Notes: generated by a model not told the origin, from the sequence alone. Positions 26,313 to 35,582 are shown, counted from the first letter of the stretch. The stretch: 64,000 bases of DNA from Blautia wexlerae DSM 19850 (GCF_025148125.1 NZ_CP102267.1:1684501-1748500); one strand, 5' to 3'. Program-made: numbers and translations.

Positions 26313-26501
26313 ATGGACTATATGACATTGAAAGAGGCTGCCGAGAAATGGGGCGTGACACCTCGTAGAGTAAATTACTATTGTGCTGGTGGGCGTATCC
26401 ACGGCGCTGTGAAAATGGCTGGTATTTGGCTGATCCCTAAAACTGCGGAGAAGCCGATTGATGGGCGGACAAGACAAGGGAAGGAGCTGCGCCATGAATA
26501 A
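26313..26501 (+). CDS. Small helix-turn-helix protein (excisionase/MerR-like fold)
   Basis: A 62-residue protein, MDYMTLKEAAEKWGVTPRRVNYYCAGGRIHG: a winged helix-turn-helix of the type found in excisionases. It overlaps the response-regulator start by 8 bp. A remnant of the same gene's 3' end (PKTAEKPVD) sits before the module B regulator at 44,027, so it is a recurring first gene of these modules. It may act as a local regulator. Confidence 0.78.
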   Translation: MDYMTLKEAAEKWGVTPRRVNYYCAGGRIHGAVKMAGIWLIPKTAEKPIDGRTRQGKELRHE

Positions 26502-27186
26502 AATTTTGATTATAGATGATGACAGAGAACTGTGCGCTTTGATTAAACGCAGCGTACAAGCAGAAAACATAGAAGCTGATTTTTGTAATACCGGAAAAGA
26601 GGGCTTGCAGAAATTAAAAGAGCAGGAGTATCAGCTTGTAGTGCTGGATGTGATGATGCCCGGTATGGATGGCTTTGAAACGCTGGAAGAAATCCGCAAA
26701 GAGAACAGTCTGCCGATTTTGATGTTTACATCCAAAAATGACAGCATTTCTAAAGTGCGGGGCTTACGGGCCGGGGCGGACGATTATCTGACAAAACCGT
26801 TTGATATGGACGAACTGATTGCCCGTATTGCGTCTCTCATTCGCCGCTACACCCGTTTTAATCATCAAGCCGGAGCTGTGCAAAAACTGGATTTTGATGG
26901 ATTGCAAATTGACCTTGAAAATCGTTCTGTTACGACGGAAAATGGCACTTTTGAACTTCCACCAAAGGAATTTGATCTGCTCCTGTACTGTGCAAAGCAT
27001 CAAGGAAAAATTTTGACAAAACAGCAGATTTATGAGGAAGTTTGGGGCGAAGAATATTTCTATGACGACAGTAACATTATGGCGATTATCAGTCGGCTTC
27101 GTAAAAAATTAGAAGTCAATCCTTCAAGCCCAAAATATATACAAACGGTCAAAGGGATTGGCTACCGGTTTAATAAGGAGGTGTAG
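26494..27186 (+). CDS. OmpR-family response regulator, module A
   Basis: A 230-residue protein. The receiver has the acidic pair (IDDDRELC), phospho-acceptor Asp in VLDVMMPGMDG and Lys in TSKND. The C-terminal winged helix ends KYIQTVKGIGYRFN. It likely binds the four GCAAGGTT repeats at 28,165-28,205 in front of the exporter genes. Its kinase starts 6 bp downstream. Confidence 0.93.
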   Translation: MNKILIIDDDRELCALIKRSVQAENIEADFCNTGKEGLQKLKEQEYQLVVLDVMMPGMDGFETLEEIRKENSLPILMFTSKNDSISKVRGLRAGADDYLTKPFDMDELIARIASLIRRYTRFNHQAGAVQKLDFDGLQIDLENRSVTTENGTFELPPKEFDLLLYCAKHQGKILTKQQIYEEVWGEEYFYDDSNIMAIISRLRKKLEVNPSSPKYIQTVKGIGYRFNKEV

Positions 27187-27191
27187 CCAGC

Positions 27192-28109
27192 ATGGAAATC
27201 ATCGTTTTCTTGTCCATTGTGATTGCTGTTTTGGCTGTGCTGACCTCCATCGTTCTCGTTCGGCGCGTAAAAAAACAAATAGCAGAAATGACCGATGTGC
27301 TGGTTGATGTGAAAAACGGAAATGGCAACCGGCGTATTCTATCTGCAACAAATGAACTGACAGCACCTCTTGCCTATGAAATCAATGAGATCGTTGTGGC
27401 CTATGAAAGCAGACTTTCAACTGTACGGCAGACAGAAGAAACCAACCGCCAACTTATGACGAGCCTTTCCCATGACGTGCGAACGCCCCTTACTACTCTG
27501 CTTGGGTATCTTGACGCTACACACAAAGGACTGGTCACAGGAAAAGACCGGGATGATTATATTGAAACCGCCCGTCGGAAAGCCCATGATCTGAAAGAAT
27601 ACATTGATGTACTTTTTGACTGGTTCAAGTTAAATTCCAACGAGTTTGCTTTGGAGATTCAGAGCGTTGAGGTCGCAGAGCTGACAAGAAATATTCTGAT
27701 CGACTGGATACCGATTTTTGAGGATAAACAGGTTGATTATGACATTGATATTCCTGAACAGCCTGTCCGGGTAAGATTAGATATGGATAGCTATATGAGG
27801 ATCATCAATAACCTTATTCAAAATGTAATCGCTCATAGCCATGCGGACAAAATTAAAATTTCCCTATCGAAGAAGGAAAACAGTATGGAGCTGTTGCTGG
27901 CGGATAATGGAGTGGGAATTGAGAAAGAAGATTTGAAACACATATTTGAACGGCTTTATAAGTGTGATAAAGGACGCTCTGAAAAAGGCAGCGGACTTGG
28001 TCTTTCTATTGTCCATCAGCTTGTAGAAAAGATGGGTGGAAGCATAACAGTTGAAAGCTTTCCGGGAGAAGGAACTGAATTTATGTTGCTTTTTCCTTTG
28101 GAGATTTAA
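27192..28109 (+). CDS. Sensor histidine kinase, module A
   Basis: A 305-residue kinase with one N-terminal membrane segment (IIVFLSIVIAVLAVLTSIVLV) and no sizeable extracellular domain. H box SLSHDVRTPLTTLLGYL, N box NLIQNVIAHS, G1 DNGVGIEKEDL, G2 GSGLGLSIVHQL. This short architecture resembles intramembrane-sensing kinases that answer envelope stress. It partners the regulator at 26,494. Confidence 0.92.
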   Translation: MEIIVFLSIVIAVLAVLTSIVLVRRVKKQIAEMTDVLVDVKNGNGNRRILSATNELTAPLAYEINEIVVAYESRLSTVRQTEETNRQLMTSLSHDVRTPLTTLLGYLDATHKGLVTGKDRDDYIETARRKAHDLKEYIDVLFDWFKLNSNEFALEIQSVEVAELTRNILIDWIPIFEDKQVDYDIDIPEQPVRVRLDMDSYMRIINNLIQNVIAHSHADKIKISLSKKENSMELLLADNGVGIEKEDLKHIFERLYKCDKGRSEKGSGLGLSIVHQLVEKMGGSITVESFPGEGTEFMLLFPLEI

Positions 28110-28164
28110 GCGGGTTCCCGTCTTTATGGCGGGAACCTTTGTCATTTTTGCTGGATTTCAAATT

Positions 28165-28218
28165 GCAAGGTTAATGCAAGGTTGCGGCAAGGTTAATGCA
28201 AGGTTGGCGTGATAGAAT
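28165..28218 (+). promoter_or_regulatory. Four-copy 11-bp-period operator and promoter of the module A exporter
   Basis: GCAAGGTT occurs at 28165, 28176, 28187 and 28198, each exactly 11 bp apart. A -10-like TAGAAT follows at 28213-28218, so the last repeat covers the -35 position, which itself has no good TTGACA. This is the layout of class II activation by an OmpR/PhoB-type dimer pair. The regulator gene at 26,494 is the likely binder. Confidence 0.8.
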
Positions 28219-28244
28219 ACCTTACAGAACAGGAGGTTTTGAAT

Positions 28245-29171
28245 ATGGATACAAATTACATCATTGAAACAAAAAATCTGACGAAGCAATATGGCTCACA
28301 AAAGAGTGTGGCTGACTTAAATATCCATGTGAAGCGTGGGAGAATTTATGGTCTGCTGGGCAGAAACGGAGCCGGAAAAACCACTACTATGAAAATGTTG
28401 TTGGGCTTAACGAAGCCGACTTCCGGGGAGGTCAAAATCTGGGGGAAACCCTTGCAGGGGAATGAAAAGAAATTGCTGCCCCGTATTGGTAGCTTGATTG
28501 AGTCTCCCGGCTTTTATCCCAATCTGACCGGCACAGAGAACCTGCGTATCTTTGCTACCCTGCGGGGCGTACCAAACAATCATGCCATCAAAGATGCTCT
28601 GGATCTGGTAGGACTGCCTTACAAAGATAAAAAGCTCTTTTCACAGTATTCTCTTGGTATGAAGCAGCGGCTTGCCATCGCCCTTGCCGTTATGCACGAT
28701 CCAGAACTTTTAATTTTGGATGAGCCGATCAACGGTCTTGATCCTATCGGTATTGCAGAAGTACGCTCCTTTATTCGGGAGCTTTGCGACGCAAGAGGAA
28801 AAACCATTTTGATTTCCAGTCACATTCTTTCGGAGATTTCCCTGCTGGCTGACGATATTGGAATTATCGACCACGGCGCATTGCTGGAAGAAGAAAGCCT
28901 TGCTGAACTGGAGCAAAAAAGCAGTAAGCATATCCGGTTTACGCTCTCTGATACTGCACAGGCAGCAAGAATTTTGGAACGCAATTTCCATGAAACCCAT
29001 TTTTCCATACAGGACGACCACAATCTGCGCCTGCACAACCTTGATCTGCCCGTAGGGAAAATTGTAACTGCCTTTGTGGAAAACGGGTTGGAGGTATCGG
29101 AGGCTGCAACTTCAGAAGAAAGCCTTGAAGATTACTTCAAGCGTGTGACGGGAGGCGAGGGAATTGCTTAA
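28245..29171 (+). CDS. ABC transporter ATP-binding protein (BcrA/lantibiotic-type), module A
   Basis: A 308-residue ATPase. Walker A GRNGAGKTT, signature YSLGMKQRL, Walker B LLILDEP followed by the D-loop region NGLDP, and H-loop SSH. The C-terminal about 90 residues are the BcrA/SpaF-type extension. ATG 28245 follows AGGAGGTTTTGAAT. It overlaps the next permease gene by 8 bp. The likely role is export of, or immunity to, an antimicrobial peptide. Confidence 0.92.
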   Translation: MDTNYIIETKNLTKQYGSQKSVADLNIHVKRGRIYGLLGRNGAGKTTTMKMLLGLTKPTSGEVKIWGKPLQGNEKKLLPRIGSLIESPGFYPNLTGTENLRIFATLRGVPNNHAIKDALDLVGLPYKDKKLFSQYSLGMKQRLAIALAVMHDPELLILDEPINGLDPIGIAEVRSFIRELCDARGKTILISSHILSEISLLADDIGIIDHGALLEEESLAELEQKSSKHIRFTLSDTAQAARILERNFHETHFSIQDDHNLRLHNLDLPVGKIVTAFVENGLEVSEAATSEESLEDYFKRVTGGEGIA

Positions 29172-29958
29172 ACTGATTAAATGTGAATTTTTGAAATTGA
29201 AACGCAAGCCGCTGGTATTTATTTCTGTGTTCCTTTCCACCTTGCTTCCATTGGCTTATGCTATTTTTCTGGCAGATGCGAACACGGATGTGGATGCTAC
29301 GAACAATATGATGTCCGGTCTGTTTCAGCTCAGCGCATATCTTCTTTTGATGCCGCTTCTTGTGATACTGGCTTCCAATCTGTTATTTGAGGAGCTGGAC
29401 AATGATACTTTGAAAAATCTTGTTACCATACCGGTAAATAGAACCAAGCTGGTGCTTTCTAAGATGATGGTTTTACTGATATTTGCCATTGGTTTTATGG
29501 CGGTTGGAGCGTTGGTAAATCTTGCTGTTTTGCTGATCCAGGGATGGAATCCGGTGGGATTCTGGAAATTGTTTCAGGTAGGGATAGGAGAGGGAGTGAT
29601 TATGTGGGTCGGCGCGCTCCCCTGTATTTTGATAGTTGTCCTTCTTGATAAAAACTATATCGTGTCGGTCGTGATAACCTTTTTCTATACTATTTTGAAT
29701 TATCTTCTCACCAACAACGATGCTTTTCTGACACAGCCCTTTGGTCTGAACGCAGGAACACTGCTTCCGGGGCCGTTGGCGTTTCGCTGGACATTCCAGT
29801 TTTATGATTATGGCAGCATCAGCGAAGAGCTGGCAGAGCTGCTGGAACGGATAAGCCCGTATTTTTTGAATGATATACAGGTGTTCGGCGTGGCATTTGC
29901 GGAAGCCGCTGTATTTCTTGCGCTGATAGCGATGGTTTACCGGCGTCGTGAGATTTAA
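29164..29958 (+). CDS. ABC transporter permease, module A, first
   Basis: A 264-residue protein with six predicted membrane segments and the N-terminal KLKRKPL typical of lantibiotic-immunity ABC-2 permeases. It starts with TTG after GGAGGCGAGGG, inside the end of the ATPase gene. ENDTLKNLVTIPVNRTKL matches the conserved cytoplasmic loop of BcrB/SpaE-like permeases. Confidence 0.88.
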   Translation: MLKLIKCEFLKLKRKPLVFISVFLSTLLPLAYAIFLADANTDVDATNNMMSGLFQLSAYLLLMPLLVILASNLLFEELDNDTLKNLVTIPVNRTKLVLSKMMVLLIFAIGFMAVGALVNLAVLLIQGWNPVGFWKLFQVGIGEGVIMWVGALPCILIVVLLDKNYIVSVVITFFYTILNYLLTNNDAFLTQPFGLNAGTLLPGPLAFRWTFQFYDYGSISEELAELLERISPYFLNDIQVFGVAFAEAAVFLALIAMVYRRREI

Positions 29959-29970
29959 GGGGGTGTGATT

Positions 29971-30786
29971 ATGTGGAATTTATTAAAATCGGAATTACTG
30001 AAACTGCGCCGGTGTCAGATCCTTTGGGTGGGGTTGGTGGCGCTTGCACTCTGTCCGTTGGTGCAATATGGAAGCCAGTTGATTGTTGAGCCGGAGTATC
30101 GAAATCCAAACTATGATTTTCCCATGCTTTTTGCGAATGTTGTATGGGGCAATACCCAGATGTTTTTCCCGATTTCACTGGTGATGATCGGCAGCTGGCT
30201 GATTGACAGAGAATCCACCCATGATACGCTGAAAAACATCATGACAATTCCTGTTTCTATGCCGGACGTGTTAGGGGCCAAGCTCTTCTGGGTTGGTATT
30301 CTTACGGTTCTGTTGGGAATTTACAGTGTTGGCGTTACCCTAATCACTGGACTGGCGGTTGGATTATCGGGACTGACAGCGGAAGTATTTTTTCATGGCG
30401 GTACACAGATCGTGTTAGCGGGTCTGACGACCTATATGGTCTGTATGCCCCTAATCCTGATTTTTGGACAGATCCGAGGGGCATATCTGGGAGGTTCCAT
30501 TCTGGCGTTCTTCCTTGGATACAGCATGATGTTTTTCAAAGGCGGCATTCTTGCCAGCATCTATCCGTTTTCTGCTGCACTGCTTTTAGTGGGCTTTGAC
30601 ATGAGTGAATATGCCGGAACAACCACAGCCCCGAACTCTTTGCTGGCGGTCATTGGGGTTGGCATCATGGTTCTCTGGGCTGTGCTTTTATTAGTGATGT
30701 CCAGCAACAAAAAAGAAATGAAAGCCCGTAAACAGACAAAGGCCAAGGGAAGAGGAAAGCGTGCTGTACGCAGGAAAGGAAGGTGA
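29971..30786 (+). CDS. ABC transporter permease, module A, second
   Basis: A 271-residue membrane protein with six hydrophobic segments. The loop STHDTLKNIMTIPVSMPDV parallels its neighbour, suggesting the two permeases are paralogs that form a heterodimer. The C-terminus is a basic stretch (KARKQTKAKGRGKRAVRRKG). ATG 29971 follows AAGGGGG; an alternative GTG at 29965 is less well placed. Confidence 0.88.
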   Translation: MWNLLKSELLKLRRCQILWVGLVALALCPLVQYGSQLIVEPEYRNPNYDFPMLFANVVWGNTQMFFPISLVMIGSWLIDRESTHDTLKNIMTIPVSMPDVLGAKLFWVGILTVLLGIYSVGVTLITGLAVGLSGLTAEVFFHGGTQIVLAGLTTYMVCMPLILIFGQIRGAYLGGSILAFFLGYSMMFFKGGILASIYPFSAALLLVGFDMSEYAGTTTAPNSLLAVIGVGIMVLWAVLLLVMSSNKKEMKARKQTKAKGRGKRAVRRKGR

Positions 30787-30791
30787 TACCT

Positions 30792-31253
30792 GTGAAGAAA
30801 ATAGTTCTATCACTATGCCTGATACTGTGTGGTGTCTCTATACTTTCCGGTTGTACAAAAGATGAAGTTCTCGATCAGTATAATAATATTGTGCAGTCTG
30901 CTGGTTCCATAGCGCTTACCGGAAATTCGTCCTTACAAGGCACGAAAGAAAAAGGGATTGATGATTATACCGGATGCTATACAGCCGACTATGAGAATTT
31001 TTCAGATACAGAGTATTTGTTTGGGGGAACTTCTATAAAGCGAGAAGCTGGTAAGGAGTTGTCTATTGATTGCACTTTGGAGGTTACGGAGGGAACTGCA
31101 AAAGTATTTTGGATTTCTGGATCTGATGAAACAGTCACTTTGCTTGAAACAACCGGAACATATAGTGATACAATTACACTCCCTGAAGGTGGAAACTATA
31201 TCGGCATTGAATGTGAAAATTTCACTGGAAGCATTGAATTGAATATGGAGTAA
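30792..31253 (+). CDS. Exported lipoprotein of module A (LanI-like candidate)
   Basis: A 153-residue lipoprotein. The lipobox LSGC lies at about residues 17-20 after a short signal. The mature part is rich in Thr and acidic residues and ends NYIGIECENFTGSIELNME. The module C lipoprotein at 56,527 has the same end pattern (NYIGI...F-G-I) and the same internal WIS/YIS...LLE/LFE spacing, so the two are homologous. Position after a two-permease ABC transporter suggests an immunity lipoprotein, by analogy with NisI/SpaI; this is inference. Confidence 0.78.
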   Translation: MKKIVLSLCLILCGVSILSGCTKDEVLDQYNNIVQSAGSIALTGNSSLQGTKEKGIDDYTGCYTADYENFSDTEYLFGGTSIKREAGKELSIDCTLEVTEGTAKVFWISGSDETVTLLETTGTYSDTITLPEGGNYIGIECENFTGSIELNME

Positions 31254-31255
31254 CA

Positions 31256-31365
31256 TTCTGCCGGACGACGGCAAAAGAAAAAAAGCCGTCGTAAAGCAGA
31301 CACATTTCCACGCGCCTATGAAGCGGCGGCTTTGATTTGCAGAGCCGCCGTTTCTTTTCGTTGTT
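31256..31365 (+). repeat. Module-end double hairpin, copy 1
   Basis: Two GC-rich stems: GACGACGGC/GCCGTCGT and GCGGCGGCT/AGAGCCGCC with TTTC tail. About 110 bp are nearly identical to 47,497-47,605 after module B. It serves as a terminator of the module A operon. Its repetition at two module ends makes it a likely recombination point. Confidence 0.8.
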
Positions 31366-31435
31366 AGGGCAAAGCCCTGTTTGCCATTGTGGAGTTTTTC
31401 GCTGATCCGAAAAACGGAGCTTTGGAAAACAAATA

Positions 31436-32155
31436 AACCACCTGCTATGCAGGTGAGTCAGCATTGCTTCAGCTTACAGAAAAAAACCTCCGGTGGTATA
31501 ATTAATGTAGGTTCGCCAACCGCACTAATATACACAGGAGGTATCCATATGGATAATAATAGTTTATCACATACAAAGTGGAATTGTAAGTATCATATTG
31601 TTTTTGCACCAAAATATAGAAGAAAAGTAGCATATGGAAAAATTAAACAGGATATAGCAGATATTTTGAGTATGTTATGCAAAAGAAAAGGTGTAAAAAT
31701 TGTTGAAGCAGAGATATGTCCAGATCATGTACACATGTTAGTAGAAATTCCGCCAAGCATAAGTGTATCGTATTTTGTAGGGTACTTAAAAGGAAAGAGT
31801 ACATTAATGATATTCGAAAGACATGCAAATCTGAAGTACAAATATGGAAACAGACATTTCTGGTGTCGCGGATATTATGTAGATACGGTAGGGAAAAATG
31901 CAAAGAAAATGCAGGAATATATAGCAAATCAGTTACAGGATGATCTGGAATATGATCAAATGACACTGAAAGAGTATATTGACCCGTTTACGGGTGAGCC
32001 AGTAAAACGTAACAAATAAAGATAAGCCCGAAAGGGCTTTGTAGGTAAATGATGTTGCGCTTGGCGAACCTATTTCGATGAGTCTTTAGACTCCAGTGCC
32101 GGTAATAGACCCTTATAGGGTCAAAGCAAACCACCGGCTAAGCCGGTGGTCGTGA
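31436..32155 (+). mobile_element. IS200-type insertion sequence (tnpA only)
   Basis: The left end shows a hairpin (CCACCTGCTATGCAGGTG, 31,437-31,454) and the right end ACCACCGGCTAAGCCGGTGGT (about 32,129-32,149), the subterminal hairpins used by Y1 transposases. No terminal inverted repeats or target duplication are expected for this family. It lies just after the module A hairpins. Boundaries are approximate. Confidence 0.8.
31549..32019 (+). CDS. tnpA: IS200/IS605-family Y1 transposase TnpA
   Basis: A 156-residue HUH transposase. The HUH pair is in HVHMLVEIPP, and the catalytic tyrosine lies in the helix KKMQEYIANQLQ. It starts MDNNSLSHTKWNCKYHIVF, preceded by ACAGGAGG. Length and motifs are complete, so it may be active. 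No tnpB is associated. Confidence 0.93.
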   Translation: MDNNSLSHTKWNCKYHIVFAPKYRRKVAYGKIKQDIADILSMLCKRKGVKIVEAEICPDHVHMLVEIPPSISVSYFVGYLKGKSTLMIFERHANLKYKYGNRHFWCRGYYVDTVGKNAKKMQEYIANQLQDDLEYDQMTLKEYIDPFTGEPVKRNK

Positions 32156-32222
32156 TTTTTGGGTGGAAAAATCTGTAAAATTGGTTTTCTTGTCTGAGAA
32201 ATCAGACCTGAGAGATATAAAA

Positions 32223-32266
32223 CGCTCAGATTAGATTTACAAAAAATCTAGTCTGGGCTTTTTTTT
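32223..32266 (+). terminator. Terminator-like hairpin downstream of the IS200 element
   Basis: GCTCAGATTAGATTT pairs with AAATCTAGTCTGGGC (G-U pairs included), followed by TTTTTTTT. Which transcript it ends is unclear, since the IS separates it from module A. Confidence 0.65.
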
Positions 32267-32290
32267 AGTCCAGGGAAAAGGAGGTCAAAC

Positions 32291-32730
32291 ATGAATATAG
32301 GTAGTGAGAAACAGAGAGACCATGATGAAAAAGTTGTGGAGATAGAAATGAAGGACGTTTTTGACGTCTGCTCTTGACATGCCCGAAATCATGTCGTATA
32401 TATATAGCAAGAGCTGGAATACTGATCCAGATAAGCATTGTTACAACAGACACAATTTCAAAATCAGAAATTGTTAATGCACAGGCAATGTACAGCAATA
32501 CCATCGGAAACGAGATATGATATTGTTTTTTTCATATTTCAAAAAAGAGAATAAAGAAATGTCAGAAAAAAGATGTTATACAGTTCAAGAGTTACAGGAA
32601 ATCTTAGGAGTCAGTAGGTCTACTATTTATAATCGTTGCTGATGAAGTCGATTCGGAACTTCTGGCAAAAGTATTGGCTAATCCAGAGATGTGGGCATTT
32701 CTCAATTCACTGGTGAAGACGATGAAGTAA
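32291..32730 (+). pseudogene. Degenerate gene fragments (truncated HTH domain and others)
   Basis: Three short remains. 32,291-32,377 encodes MNIGSEKQRDHDEKVVEIEM and stops. 32,559-32,643 encodes MSEKRCYTVQELQEILGVSR, a cut-off excisionase-type helix-turn-helix. 32,639-32,730 reads ADEVDSELLAKVLANPEMWA, the tail of another frame. On the minus strand 32,380-32,504 a hydrophobic stretch (VVTMLIWISIPALAIYI) suggests part of a membrane protein. No intact gene is seen here. Confidence 0.45.
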
Positions 32731-32825
32731 TGAAAAACACGATTAAAATGCGGGATAAACACTGCTTCTAAAGAACATAATATGATTATGGAATAGAGAG
32801 AAAAACAGAAGGGAACTGAATTCAT

Positions 32826-33599
32826 ATGTTTACGCATGAGATGATAAAATCTTTTAATCAGTTGGAGATGGATGTGTATAATTACATCATCAGCAATGAA
32901 GAGAAAGTAGTATATATGAAAGTACGTGAACTGGCAGAGGAGGTTCATGTTTCGACAACAACGATCCTTCGCTTTTGTAAAAAGGTAGGATGCGAGGGAT
33001 ATTCTGAATTCCGTTTGAAATTAAAACAGGAAGTCAACAGCAAGGAACAGAAGAAAATCAATATGGATCTTACTGCGGTTAAAGATTTCTTTGAGAGGGT
33101 GCAGACACAGGCATTTGCTGAGAATATCCAGGAAGCTGTGAAGTTGCTTATAAAGGCATCGTCAATTATATTTGTAGGTGTGGGAAATTCTTCTATTATA
33201 GGAAAGTATGGAGCAAGATATTTTAATAATGTAGGCTGGTTTTCATTTGCTATTGATGATCCGTTCACGCCAGTATTTCGTGGAAAAGGTGAGAGAACAG
33301 CTACAATCGCATTGTCTGTATCAGGAGAGACGGAGCAGACCCTGATGTTGGCAGAAAAGTTGAAAAGAAGAGGGAGCAGCCTGATATCTATTACAAATAA
33401 GGCAAACTGTTCTTTAGCGAAGATGAGTGACTGCAATATAAATTATTATGTTTCAGAGTATAAGAAAGACGAAAATTATGATTTGACATCACAGATGGCA
33501 GTCGTTTTTATTTTGGAATTAATCGGAAGAGAATTGAAGGGCGTCAATAACGATACAGATGATCTGTTTCAAAATGATATGGAAGATTTATTTCATTAA
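32826..33599 (+). CDS. MurR/RpiR-family transcriptional regulator
   Basis: A 257-residue protein. The N-terminal HTH (VRELAEEVHVSTTTILRFCKKVGCEGYSEFR) is followed by a SIS sugar-phosphate-binding domain (FVGVGNSSIIGKYGARYF, ALSVSGETEQTLMLA). It precedes and likely controls the PTS and beta-glucosidase genes in response to a phosphosugar. Confidence 0.92.
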   Translation: MFTHEMIKSFNQLEMDVYNYIISNEEKVVYMKVRELAEEVHVSTTTILRFCKKVGCEGYSEFRLKLKQEVNSKEQKKINMDLTAVKDFFERVQTQAFAENIQEAVKLLIKASSIIFVGVGNSSIIGKYGARYFNNVGWFSFAIDDPFTPVFRGKGERTATIALSVSGETEQTLMLAEKLKRRGSSLISITNKANCSLAKMSDCNINYYVSEYKKDENYDLTSQMAVVFILELIGRELKGVNNDTDDLFQNDMEDLFH

Positions 33600-33703
33600 G
33601 GTCATAGGGTGTAATGGTACGAATAGTAACCAGATTAGTAACAAAAAAAACAGAATATACGAAAAAGCATCATAATACACAAAAAAGAAAAGAAAAACAG
33701 TGC

Positions 33704-33741
33704 ATTTTACACAATAAAGTAGAATGTCCTGTTTTTTTTAT
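33704..33741 (+). terminator. Terminator-like hairpin after the RpiR gene
   Basis: AAAAACAG and CTGTTTTTT bracket an inner partly paired segment, with a run of T. It lies about 105 bp after the RpiR stop and before the PTS promoter. Confidence 0.5.
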
Positions 33742-33790
33742 GTAACAAATTCTGTCTATATGTAACAGAAACCAGAAACAGGAAAAAGTA

Positions 33791-33819
33791 CTGACAAAAC
33801 GGAAAATGCTTGTTATACT
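33791..33819 (+). promoter_or_regulatory. PTS operon promoter
   Basis: CTGACA (33791-33796), 17-bp spacer, TATACT (33814-33819), about 40 bp before the IIB start, with an AGGGAGGA ribosome site. Confidence 0.78.
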
Positions 33820-33859
33820 AGCACCATCAAAGCAAATGAGAAATAGGGAGGAAACAATC

Positions 33860-34168
33860 ATGGTAATTCGATTATTTTGTGCAGCAGGAATGTCAACCAG
33901 TCTTCTCGTAAAGAAGATGGAAGAGGCAGCAAAGGAAAAAGGAAAAGATGCGGATATCGCAGCATATCCATTTACAGATATGGAACGCATGATTGAAGGT
34001 GTGGATGTAGCACTGCTCGGACCACAGGTAGGATATCAGCTTGGCAGAGCAAAAGAAATCTGTAATCCAAAAGGGGTTCCGGTAGATGTGATTCCAATGC
34101 AGGATTATGGAATGTGCAATGGAATGAATGTTTTGAAATTTGCATATAAGCTTGCAAAAAATAAATAA
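33860..34168 (+). CDS. PTS lactose/cellobiose-family EIIB
   Basis: A 102-residue protein, MVIRLFCAAGMSTSLLVKKM, with the phospho-accepting Cys7 in the CAAGMSTS loop. It accepts phosphate from IIA and passes it to the sugar during transport. It heads the IIB-IIC-IIA-glucosidase run. Confidence 0.93.
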   Translation: MVIRLFCAAGMSTSLLVKKMEEAAKEKGKDADIAAYPFTDMERMIEGVDVALLGPQVGYQLGRAKEICNPKGVPVDVIPMQDYGMCNGMNVLKFAYKLAKNK

Positions 34169-34226
34169 GAGAAAATAAAGATACACAATTTAAAGAAAAA
34201 TAAAACAGAGCAAAGGGTAGTAGCAA

Positions 34227-35540
34227 ATGAAAGAAAAATTTAACGAAAAAGTAATCCCTGTAATCCTTAAGTTTATTAATACAAAGGGAATACAGTCAAT
34301 AAAAAATGGTATGGTAACTTCCATGTCTCCGCTGATCATCGGATCAATCTTTTTGATCCTGTCAAACTTTCCGATAAAGGCAGTTGTCGATGTATTAGAG
34401 TCTACAGGAATTAAAGCAGTATTAGATCAGGCATGTGGTGCAACATTCTCCATCAGTGCGATGATCGCAGTTATCGGTATCAGCTATAGCTATGCGAAAC
34501 TGGAAAATCAGGAACCACTCAACTGTGCGATTATTTCACTGGCATCATTCTTGATCCTGATGCCTTCATCCATAACAACAGAAAGTGGAGAAGTTGTTAC
34601 TGGAATCATTAATAAGACATGGACAGCAGGACAGGGAATGATCGGAGCAATCATTGTTGGATTAATCGTACCACTTGTTTACTGCTGGTTCTTGAAGAAA
34701 AATATACGTATTAAGATGCCGGCCGGAGTTCCGGAAGGTGTAACAAATGCATTCTCAGCATTAATCCCAGCATTTGTAATCCTGACAGGGGTTGCAGTAA
34801 TTCATGGTATCTGTTCTATTGGATTCAACACAACAGGAATGGAAATTATTTATAAAGCCGTTCAGACACCACTTCAGAAAATGACAGACTCCCTTGGTGG
34901 AGCAGTTCTGATGTGCTTTACAGGACCATTCCTGTGGTTCTTCGGAGTTCATGGTTCAACAGTAGTTGGTGGAATCATGACAGGACTATTACAGGCAAAC
35001 AGCCTTGCAAATCAGGCTATTATTGACAGTGGTGTAGAACTTACAATAGCAAACGGAGGCCATATTGTAACACAGCAGTTTTATGATCAGTTTATCAATA
35101 TAACAGGTGCAGGTATCACAATTGGACTTATAATGTATATGTTCTTCTTTGCAAAATCAAAACAGTTGAAGGCACTTGGTAAAGTGGGAATTATTCCGGC
35201 ATTATTTGGAATCAATGAGCCAGTCCTGTTTGGTGTTCCGATCGTTATGAATCCAATGCTTGCAGTTCCGTTTATTGGAATGCCTGTGATCGCATGTTTA
35301 ATCCAGTATTTTGCACTGTATACAGGAATCTGCCCATTATATGGAGCAACACAGATCCCATGGACTTGTCCACCGATTATCTCAGGATTCCTTTTAGGAG
35401 GATGGAAAAGTGCTTTGCTTCAGTTAGTGATCCTTTGTGTTTCATTCTTTGTTTATCTGCCATTCATTAAGAAGATTGACAAGATGAATCTGGTTCAGGA
35501 GAAGAATCAGCCGGTAGAAGATGAGGATGAAGACTGGTAA
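34227..35540 (+). CDS. PTS lactose/cellobiose-family EIIC permease
   Basis: A 437-residue membrane permease with about ten hydrophobic segments. The conserved FGINEPVLFGVPIVMNP, characteristic of CelB/LacE-type IIC, is at about 330-346, and FFGVHGSTVVGGI at about 235. It imports a beta-glucoside such as cellobiose as the 6-phosphate. The C-terminus is acidic. Confidence 0.94.
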   Translation: MKEKFNEKVIPVILKFINTKGIQSIKNGMVTSMSPLIIGSIFLILSNFPIKAVVDVLESTGIKAVLDQACGATFSISAMIAVIGISYSYAKLENQEPLNCAIISLASFLILMPSSITTESGEVVTGIINKTWTAGQGMIGAIIVGLIVPLVYCWFLKKNIRIKMPAGVPEGVTNAFSALIPAFVILTGVAVIHGICSIGFNTTGMEIIYKAVQTPLQKMTDSLGGAVLMCFTGPFLWFFGVHGSTVVGGIMTGLLQANSLANQAIIDSGVELTIANGGHIVTQQFYDQFINITGAGITIGLIMYMFFFAKSKQLKALGKVGIIPALFGINEPVLFGVPIVMNPMLAVPFIGMPVIACLIQYFALYTGICPLYGATQIPWTCPPIISGFLLGGWKSALLQLVILCVSFFVYLPFIKKIDKMNLVQEKNQPVEDEDEDW

Positions 35541-35582
35541 GATCAGAATTTAAAAATAATAAAAGCAGGACAGGAGACAAAA

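Noticed and set aside
28165..28205. Possible CRISPR-like short repeats
   Set aside because: Repeats are 8 bp on an 11-bp period with 3-bp gaps; this is an operator pattern, not a spacer array.
25800..31253. Complete lantibiotic biosynthesis cluster
   Set aside because: No LanB/LanC/LanM enzyme, LanT exporter or leader-peptide precursor was found around any of the three modules.
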